From: Actinomycetes bacterium
GTDB lineage: Bacteria; Actinomycetota; Acidimicrobiia; Acidimicrobiales; Microtrichaceae
Assembly (NCBI GenBank): GCA_023423475.1
Contig: JAFAFN010000093.1
Location: forward strand, 1 to 7,874
Reading direction: 5' to 3'
DNA: 7,874 nucleotides
Position 1 is the stretch's first letter, and the number at the start of each line of letters is the position of its first letter. Positions 1 through 4,755 of the stretch are shown one piece after another. A program made the position numbers and the translations under genes. The notes beneath the pieces are model-generated. The model did not search any database, was not told the DNA's origin, and saw only the letters and a program-made list of their open reading frames with translations.

Positions 1-642
1 GCCGTGCCCCGCACGCTCGACCGGCTCGCCGCCGATCTCGTGGACGTGCTCGACCACCTGGGTGACGGTCCGTTCGTGCTCGTGGGGCACAGCTGGGGCG
101 GGCCGATCATCCGACGTGCGGCGTCGCAGCGACCGGAGCGCGTCGTCGGGCTCGTGCTGGTCGACGTGACCGAGGAGACCTGCGAGCTGTTCTTCAGCCC
201 GGCGAGCCGGCGGCAGACCTCGATGATGCTGCCGTTGCTGCCGGTGATCGCCCGGACCGGAGTGCTGCGCTTCCCGATCAACCGCTTCGCCGCGATGCTG
301 CCCGAGCGTGCCGCCGAGGGCATGCGGCGCAGCGACGGCACGGTGGCGTCGGCCCGGGCCCAGCAGGCGGAGCTGCGCCACCACATCGAGGACCTCGAGG
401 GCCTGCTCGAGGACCCGCCGGTGCTGCCCGAGGTGCCGGTCACCTACATCTCGGGCACCCAGACCTCACGCATGGAGCGCGACCGGCGACCCTCGTTGGT
501 CGCCGCGCATCGCGAGGCCGCCGAACGGCTGCCGCTCGGTCGCCACGTCACCGCGGACGACTCGAGCCACTACGTGCCCTTCACCGAACCCGACCTGGTC
601 GCCGACGAGGTCCGCCGCGTGACCGAGGCCGGCCCGGACTGA
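1..642 (+). CDS. Alpha/beta hydrolase, C-terminal part (5' end outside window)
   Basis: This is a 5'-truncated gene. The frame is open to the first base of the window, and the GTG at 4 is unlikely to be the true start because the oxyanion-hole HG motif that should precede the nucleophile strand is missing. Counting from that GTG, residues 28-33 read GHSWGG, the nucleophile elbow with Ser30 as catalytic serine. His189 in SSHYVPF sits where the catalytic histidine is expected, shortly before the C-terminus. The acid residue is not obvious; Asp54 in LVLVDV is one candidate. The region at about residues 60-130 is probably the variable cap. The fold and the esterase/hydrolase class are well supported, but the substrate cannot be told. 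The gene converges on the SRPBCC gene with a 17-nt gap, so it does not share an operon with anything seen here. Confidence 0.9.
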   Translation, partial: AVPRTLDRLAADLVDVLDHLGDGPFVLVGHSWGGPIIRRAASQRPERVVGLVLVDVTEETCELFFSPASRRQTSMMLPLLPVIARTGVLRFPINRFAAMLPERAAEGMRRSDGTVASARAQQAELRHHIEDLEGLLEDPPVLPEVPVTYISGTQTSRMERDRRPSLVAAHREAAERLPLGRHVTADDSSHYVPFTEPDLVADEVRRVTEAGPD

Positions 643-646
643 CCGG

Positions 647-669
647 CGAGGGCTGGTCCTCAGCCCTCG
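647..669. terminator. Hairpin between convergent genes, likely bidirectional terminator
   Basis: A perfect inverted repeat has arms CGAGGGCTG at 647-655 and CAGCCCTCG at 661-669, with a 5-nt loop GTCCT. It starts 5 nt after the hydrolase stop, and its right arm lies inside the last codons and stop of the SRPBCC gene. No run of T follows on either strand, so it would be a GC-rich, T-poor terminator of the kind often proposed in high-GC actinobacteria. The symmetry is seen directly; termination in both directions is inferred from the convergent setting. Confidence 0.6.
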
Positions 670-1118
670 AGCGCTGCGGCGAGGCGGTCGAGCGTGCCGG
701 TCATCGTGTCGCGGTTGCGGGCGGTGCGGTCCTCGACCCCCGAGATCTGGTGGCTGAACTCCATCACCGACTCGGGCCGGAGGTCTTCGCTCCACTCGGT
801 GACCCGACACCCGGCGTCGGTGGGTTCGATCCGGTAGCCCCACGTCGAGAAGTGGAAGTCCATCATCGAGCACTCGAAGGCGAACGCTCGCCCCGGGTCG
901 GCCTCGACGACCGTTCCCTGGGTGGTCCACTCGTGGTCGCCGTAGCGGTTGTGGCCGTCGAAGGTCGCGCCGACCACAGGCCCGTCGGAGTCGCCGGTCC
1001 ACTCGCATCGCTGGCACTCCTCGGACCACTCGCCCATGCGCGTCACGTCCGAGATGGCGGCGTAGACCTCCGACGGGTCGGCGGCGATGTCACGGGAGAT
1101 CTCGATGGTCGCAGGCAT
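660..1118 (-). CDS. SRPBCC (START/polyketide-cyclase-like) family protein
   Basis: The product is 152 residues, the usual size for a single-domain SRPBCC protein. The N-terminus (ATIEISRDIAADPSEVYAAI, residues 3-22) is the typical first strand and helix. It is followed by the MGEWS motif and a C-terminal long helix around residues 125-150 (RNRDTMTGTLDRLAAALE). These proteins form a deep hydrophobic cavity that binds lipids, polyketides or other small ligands; the ligand here is unknown. The frame could extend upstream to 1250, but that part is R/A-rich, overlaps the prpB start and lacks family features, so the ATG at 1118 is chosen. No clear ribosome binding site stands just before it. The gene is divergent from prpB and convergent with the hydrolase, so it is probably transcribed alone. 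Confidence 0.85.
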   Translation of the reverse strand: MPATIEISRDIAADPSEVYAAISDVTRMGEWSEECQRCEWTGDSDGPVVGATFDGHNRYGDHEWTTQGTVVEADPGRAFAFECSMMDFHFSTWGYRIEPTDAGCRVTEWSEDLRPESVMEFSHQISGVEDRTARNRDTMTGTLDRLAAALEG

Positions 1119-1167
1119 GGCGCGATTCAAGCACGGTCCCTTCCCGGCACGGTGCGAGGATAGTGGG
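1119..1167. promoter_or_regulatory. Divergent intergenic region between SRPBCC gene and prpB
   Basis: Only 49 bp separate the two divergent start codons, so promoters for both directions must lie here or reach into the coding ends. On the - strand, TATCCT (plus positions 1162-1157) fits the TAnnnT pattern of a -10 box and would give the SRPBCC gene a leader of about 30 nt, but I see no convincing -35. I cannot define a promoter for prpB. The region ends with the prpB ribosome binding site. Confidence 0.35.
1156..1160 (+). promoter_or_regulatory. Ribosome binding site fixing the prpB start
   Basis: GAGGA lies 7 nt before the GTG at 1168. The longer in-frame possibility from ATG 1087 would overlap the divergent SRPBCC gene and has no such site, so this motif decides the start. 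Confidence 0.65.
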
Positions 1168-2088
1168 GTGAGCGCAGCATCGGCCGCCGTCCCCGCCCCC
1201 TCGCCGAGCGATCGGCGACGTCGGCTCCGCGCCGGCCTGGCCTCGGGCACGATCCAGCGGTTCCCTGGTGCCTTCTCACCGCTGGTCGCCAGGGCCGTGA
1301 CCGACCACGGGTTCGAGGGTGTCTACGTGTCCGGGTCCGTGCTCGCCGCCGACCTCTGCCTTCCCGACGTCGGTCTGACCACGTCGGTCGAGGTCGCCCA
1401 CCGGGGCGGACAGATCGCGCGGGTCACCGACCTACCGGTGCTCATCGACGCCGACACCGGCTTCGGGGAACCGGCGAACGTCGCCAGGACCGTCAACCTG
1501 CTCGAGGACGCGGGCATCGCCGGGTGCCACCTCGAGGACCAGGTCAACCCGAAGCAGTGCGGGCACCTCGAGGGCACCGTCGTCGTCGAGCGCGACGAGA
1601 TGGTGCGGCGCATCCGCGCCGCGGTGCTCGGGCGTCGTGACCCGGAGTTCGTGATCTGCGCGCGCATCGATGCACGCGGGGTCGAGGGGTTCGACGCCGC
1701 GCTGGAACGGGCGAAGGCGTACGTCGACGCAGGCGCCGACATGGTGTTCCCGGAAGCACTCGCGGACGAAGCCGAGTTCGCCGCGTTCCGGGCCGCGATC
1801 GACGTCCCGCTGATGGCCAACATGACCGAGTTCGGCAAGGGTCCATCCCTGCGCGTCGATCAGCTGCAGGACCTCGGAGTCGACCTGGTCATCTGGCCGG
1901 TGACCACCCTGCGCGTGGCACTCGGAGGCGTCGACGACACGCTCGCTGCGCTCGCGACGGACGGCCTCCAGTCCGCCGTGCTCGGACGGATGCAGCCCAA
2001 GGAGCGCACCGACCGTCTCGTGGGGTACCCGGCTCATCAGGCGTTGGAACGAGCGGTCGCGGGGACCGCCGACGAGCGCCGCGCCTGA
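1168..2088 (+). CDS. prpB: Methylisocitrate lyase (isocitrate lyase/PEP mutase superfamily)
   Basis: The 306-residue protein matches PrpB along its whole length (the E. coli enzyme, from memory, is about 296 residues). PrpB splits 2-methylisocitrate into pyruvate and succinate, the last step of the cytosolic methylcitrate cycle that disposes of propionyl-CoA. Visible signatures are the metal-binding segment LIDADTGFGEPANVARTV, the active-site loop HLEDQVNPKQCGHLEG with the catalytic Cys in KQCGH (the lyase form; PEP mutases lack this Cys), RIRAAV, RIDARGVEGFDAALERAKAY, GADMVFPEAL and the NMTEFG segment. Start: GTG 1168 is preceded at 7 nt by GAGGA; the frame runs further upstream but would overlap the SRPBCC gene. 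No prpC or prpD partner is visible; instead ligD follows after 14 nt. A related 2,3-dimethylmalate or oxaloacetate-cleaving lyase cannot be fully excluded. Confidence 0.87.
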   Translation: MSAASAAVPAPSPSDRRRRLRAGLASGTIQRFPGAFSPLVARAVTDHGFEGVYVSGSVLAADLCLPDVGLTTSVEVAHRGGQIARVTDLPVLIDADTGFGEPANVARTVNLLEDAGIAGCHLEDQVNPKQCGHLEGTVVVERDEMVRRIRAAVLGRRDPEFVICARIDARGVEGFDAALERAKAYVDAGADMVFPEALADEAEFAAFRAAIDVPLMANMTEFGKGPSLRVDQLQDLGVDLVIWPVTTLRVALGGVDDTLAALATDGLQSAVLGRMQPKERTDRLVGYPAHQALERAVAGTADERRA

Positions 2089-2102
2089 GGCGGAGCGGCG
2101 AG

Positions 2103-3704
2103 GTGGGCGACCAGGGCCGGGACCCCGACGCGAAGCTCGAGACGTACCGGGCGAAGCGCGACTTCTCGCGGACCGCCGAGCCGGCGGGTGCCCCGGCGGC
2201 CGACACGGAACCGGGCTCGCGGTTCGTGGTCCAGCGCCACCGGGCGAGTCGCCTGCACTACGACCTGCGCCTCGAGATCGACGGCGTGCTGGTCAGCTGG
2301 TCGGTGCCGAAGGGGCCGTCGCTCGACCCCGCGGTGCGGCGCCTCGCGATCCGCACCGAGGACCACCCGATCGAGTACATCGACTTCGAGGGGGTCATCC
2401 CGAAGCGGGAGTACGGCGGCGGCGACATGATCGTCTGGGACCGCGGCACCTACGACGTGTTCCAGCACGAGTCACCCGGAGCCGGGCTCGAGGCGGGTGA
2501 ACTGCACCTCGAGCTGCACGGCGAGAAGCTCCGCGGACACTTCATGCTCATCCGCACCCGTCGCTCCGACAGCTCGTCGGAGCAGTGGCTCCTGTTCCAC
2601 AAGACGGACGACGACGCGATCGACGGCTGGGACCCCGAGGACCACCCGCGTTCGGTGCTGTCGGGCCGAACGAACGACGAGGTGGCTGCCGACCCCGATT
2701 CCACGTGGTCCTCGTCGCGCTCGACGTCGCCCGCCGCCATCGGCCTGCAGGCGCTGCCGCTCGACGACCCGCAGCTCGTCGAGCTCGACGAGCTCGGCAA
2801 CGACGGCGAGTGGCACTACGCCAGCCGCGAGCTCCGGCTGACCAACCTCGACAAGGTGCTCTTCCCCGGCCGTGACGGTGGCGACCCCGTGACCAAGCGG
2901 GAGTTCGTCGCGCACTGGGCACGGGTGGCGCCGCTGCTCGTGCCGGAGCTGGCGGACCGGGCGGTGAACCTGCACCGCTTCCCGAACGGCATCGACCAGC
3001 CCGGCTTCTGGCACAAGGCCGTGCCGAAGCACACACCCGAGTGGATCGAGCGCTGGGACAACCCGACCTCGAAGCCGGGCGAGACCCGGACCTACTTCGT
3101 GGCGTCCGAGGCGGCGACGATCGCGTGGCTCGCGAACTACGGCGCGATCGAGCTGCACCCCTGGACCTCGACCACCGCGGCGCCCCGCCAACCCAGCTGG
3201 GCGCTGTTCGACCTCGACCCCGGCGAGCGGACCTCGTGGGACGACCTGCTCGTGCTCGCCCGACTGCACCGCACCGCGCTCGAACACCTCGGGGTGTGGG
3301 CCCTGCCGAAGGTCACCGGCCAGCGCGGCATCCAGATCTGGGTGCCCGTCGTGGACGGCTACTCCTTCGGCGACACCGCCGCCTGGGTCGAGCAGGTCTC
3401 ACGGGCGGTCGGCCGGGTCGTGCCCGAGCTGGTCAGCTGGGAGTGGTCGGTGCGCGACCGTCGCGGCCTCGCCCGGCTGGACTTCACCCAGAACGCCGTC
3501 AACAAGACGCTCGTCGCGCCCTACAGCACCCGCCCCGCCCACGGTGCTCCGGTCTCGGTCCCCATCAGCTGGGACGAGCTCGACGACCCCGACCTGCGCC
3601 CCGACCGCTGGACGATCCGCTCGCTGCCCGAGCGCCTCGACGAGGTCGGCGACCTGTTCGCCGGCGCCCGGACCCACGCGCAGCGCCTTCCCCCGATCTC
3701 CTGA
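2103..3704 (+). CDS. ligD: LigD-type protein: 3'-phosphoesterase plus polymerase domains, no ligase domain
   Basis: The 533-residue protein belongs to bacterial non-homologous end joining. Residues about 10-190 are a LigD 3'-phosphoesterase domain, which trims 3'-phosphates and 3'-ribonucleotides. His46, His52, Asp54 and Arg56 (in QRHRASRLHYDLRLE), His88 and Tyr92 (in EDHPIEY) match its catalytic pattern. Residues about 240-533 are an AEP-primase-like LigD polymerase domain: LTNLDKVLFP start, His352, the metal pair Asp370/Asp372 in FDLDPGE, a third Asp460 in LARLDF, and the closing APYSTRP...GAPVSVPISWDEL segment. A low-complexity linker (about 195-235) joins them. No ATP-dependent ligase module (KxDG motif) is present, so the protein can clean and fill ends but not seal them. 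Thr405 and Gln411 replace the usual Ser and His of the TSG-KGLH motif. The GTG start is supported by CGGAG 7 nt upstream. The gene lies 14 nt after prpB and 73 nt before ku. Confidence 0.92.
   Translation: MGDQGRDPDAKLETYRAKRDFSRTAEPAGAPAADTEPGSRFVVQRHRASRLHYDLRLEIDGVLVSWSVPKGPSLDPAVRRLAIRTEDHPIEYIDFEGVIPKREYGGGDMIVWDRGTYDVFQHESPGAGLEAGELHLELHGEKLRGHFMLIRTRRSDSSSEQWLLFHKTDDDAIDGWDPEDHPRSVLSGRTNDEVAADPDSTWSSSRSTSPAAIGLQALPLDDPQLVELDELGNDGEWHYASRELRLTNLDKVLFPGRDGGDPVTKREFVAHWARVAPLLVPELADRAVNLHRFPNGIDQPGFWHKAVPKHTPEWIERWDNPTSKPGETRTYFVASEAATIAWLANYGAIELHPWTSTTAAPRQPSWALFDLDPGERTSWDDLLVLARLHRTALEHLGVWALPKVTGQRGIQIWVPVVDGYSFGDTAAWVEQVSRAVGRVVPELVSWEWSVRDRRGLARLDFTQNAVNKTLVAPYSTRPAHGAPVSVPISWDELDDPDLRPDRWTIRSLPERLDEVGDLFAGARTHAQRLPPIS
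2773..2794. repeat. Perfect 22-bp palindrome inside the LigD linker
   Basis: Positions 2773-2794 read the same on both strands, centred between 2783 and 2784 on GAGCTC. It codes for part of the QLVELDELG stretch joining the phosphoesterase and polymerase domains. The symmetry is exact. It may result only from repeated CTC, GTC, GAG and GAC codons, which pair with each other in a GC-rich genome. Confidence 0.5.
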
Positions 3705-3739
3705 GGTCGACCCCAGGACGATTGCCCCGGGGGTCGACC
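3705..3739. repeat. Inverted repeat in the ligD-ku spacer (terminator or operator candidate)
   Basis: Arms GGTCGACCCC (3705-3714) and GGGGTCGACC (3730-3739) pair perfectly over 10 bp around a 15-nt loop, starting right after the ligD stop. Each arm contains the 8-bp palindrome GGTCGACC (3705-3712 and 3732-3739), so the site is also two palindromic half-sites with centres 27 bp apart. That is compatible with a transcript hairpin (partial terminator) or a protein-binding operator upstream of ku. No T-run follows. TTGCCC at 3722 and TATCGG at 3743 flank the right arm as a poor promoter candidate, with a spacer of only 15 nt. Confidence 0.5.
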
Positions 3740-3765
3740 GGGTATCGGTGCAGCGATGACGAGCC

Positions 3766-3773
3766 AGGAGGAG
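3766..3773 (+). promoter_or_regulatory. Strong ribosome binding site of ku
   Basis: AGGAGGAG is the best Shine-Dalgarno match in the window. It supports the GTG at 3778, with the core AGGAG 7 nt from the start, over the out-of-frame ATG at 3756. Confidence 0.7.
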
Positions 3774-3777
3774 CGGC

Positions 3778-4755
3778 GTGGCGCGACGAGCGGTGTGGAC
3801 CGGATCGATCACCTTCGGGTTGGTCAACGTGGGCGTGAAGGCGCTGACCGCCGTGCGCGACCACGACGTGCACTTCCACCGGCTGGTCCGGGGCACGGGT
3901 GCACGGGTCGGCAACCTCCAGGTCTCCAAGGAGACGGGCGAGCCGGTGGACGCCGACGACATCGAGATGGGCTACGAGGTGTCCGACGGTCGCTACGTGA
4001 CCTTCGATCCGTCCGAGATCGCGGAGCTCCGACCGTCGTCGACCCGCACGATCGAGGTCACCGACTTCGTCGAGCTCGCCGAGATCGACCCCGTGTTCTT
4101 CGATCGGACCTACTGGCTCGCGCCCACCGACGAGGGCGCCGAACACGCCTATCGACTGCTCGCCCGAGCGATGGACGAGTCCCAGCAGGTGGGGATCGGC
4201 ACGGTGGTCATGCGCAACAAGCAGTACCTCGCCGCGATCCGGCCGCTGCGGGGTGCGCTGGCCATGTCGACCATGCGATTCGCCGACGAGGTCCAGGACA
4301 TCGAGGACATCGAGGAGATCCCGACGGGCCGTGTCCGCACCTCGGCCAAGGAGCTGGATCTCGCCCACCAGATCATCGAGTCGTTGTCGGGCCAGTGGGA
4401 TCCGGAGCGCTACGAGGACACCTTCACCGAGGAGCTCCGGTCGATGATCGAGGCGAAGGACCGCGGCGACGAGGTCGTCGCAGAACCCGAGGGTGAATCC
4501 GAGGGAGGGGAGGTCCTGGATCTCATGGCGGCACTACAGGCGAGCGTCGCCGACGCGAAGAAGAAGGCCCCGTCCAGGAAAGCACCGTCCAAGAGGCCTG
4601 CATCCAAGAGGCCTGCATCCAAGCGGCCTGCGTCCAAGAAGCCTGCGTCCAAGAAGGCCCCGTCCAAGAAGGCGCCCGCGAAGAAGCGCGCGTCGAAGAA
4701 GCGCGCGTCGAAGAAGCCTGCGACCAAGAAGGCGCCCGCGAAGAGGAGCGCCTAA
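3778..4755 (+). CDS. ku: Non-homologous end-joining protein Ku with repeat-built basic tail
   Basis: The 325-residue product is a bacterial Ku homodimer subunit, which encircles broken DNA ends and recruits LigD. The Ku core covers residues 1 to about 235: [21 protein letters not shown] at the N-terminus, [23 protein letters not shown], the [17 protein letters not shown] stretch, [28 protein letters not shown] and [16 protein letters not shown]. An acidic linker (about 232-246) and a short helix ([15 protein letters not shown], 246-260) precede a tail from 261 to the end made of K/R-K/R-x-x-x pentapeptides. Basic tails of this sort are known in other bacterial Ku proteins and affect DNA binding and threading. 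GTG start with AGGAGGAG upstream. It follows ligD by 73 nt, consistent with a shared NHEJ function. Its TAA stop overlaps the TAG of the convergent UvrA-like gene. Confidence 0.96.
   Translation: MARRAVWTGSITFGLVNVGVKALTAVRDHDVHFHRLVRGTGARVGNLQVSKETGEPVDADDIEMGYEVSDGRYVTFDPSEIAELRPSSTRTIEVTDFVELAEIDPVFFDRTYWLAPTDEGAEHAYRLLARAMDESQQVGIGTVVMRNKQYLAAIRPLRGALAMSTMRFADEVQDIEDIEEIPTGRVRTSAKELDLAHQIIESLSGQWDPERYEDTFTEELRSMIEAKDRGDEVVAEPEGESEGGEVLDLMAALQASVADAKKKAPSRKAPSKRPASKRPASKRPASKKPASKKAPSKKAPAKKRASKKRASKKPATKKAPAKRSA
4561..4740 (+). repeat. Twelve 15-bp tandem units coding the Ku tail
   Basis: Twelve in-frame 15-bp units each begin with two Lys/Arg codons (mostly AAG) followed by three codons drawn from Ala, Pro, Ser, Thr or Arg. 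Decoded order: [10 protein letters not shown], three [20 protein letters not shown], two [15 protein letters not shown], then a partial KRSA before the stop. Units 4591-4605 and 4606-4620 are identical, as are 4681-4695 and 4696-4710, which points to recent slippage or unequal exchange. Copy number is expected to vary between strains. Confidence 0.9.

Noticed and set aside
1087..1167. Longer prpB start at ATG 1087
   Set aside because: It overlaps the divergent SRPBCC gene and lacks a ribosome binding site. GTG 1168 has GAGGA at a good distance, and the family similarity begins later.
1119..1250. Upstream extension of the SRPBCC frame by 44 codons
   Set aside because: It would overlap the prpB start, is compositionally unlike the domain, and the SRPBCC first strand begins right after the ATG at 1118.
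3041..3838. Open frame of 265 codons within ligD
   Set aside because: It is an out-of-frame shadow of the LigD polymerase domain with Arg/Pro/Ala-dominated composition and no domain motifs.
3756..4496. Open frame of 246 codons overlapping the start of ku
   Set aside because: It is R/G/P-rich shadow coding in another frame of ku. The AGGAGGAG site fits the ku GTG better.
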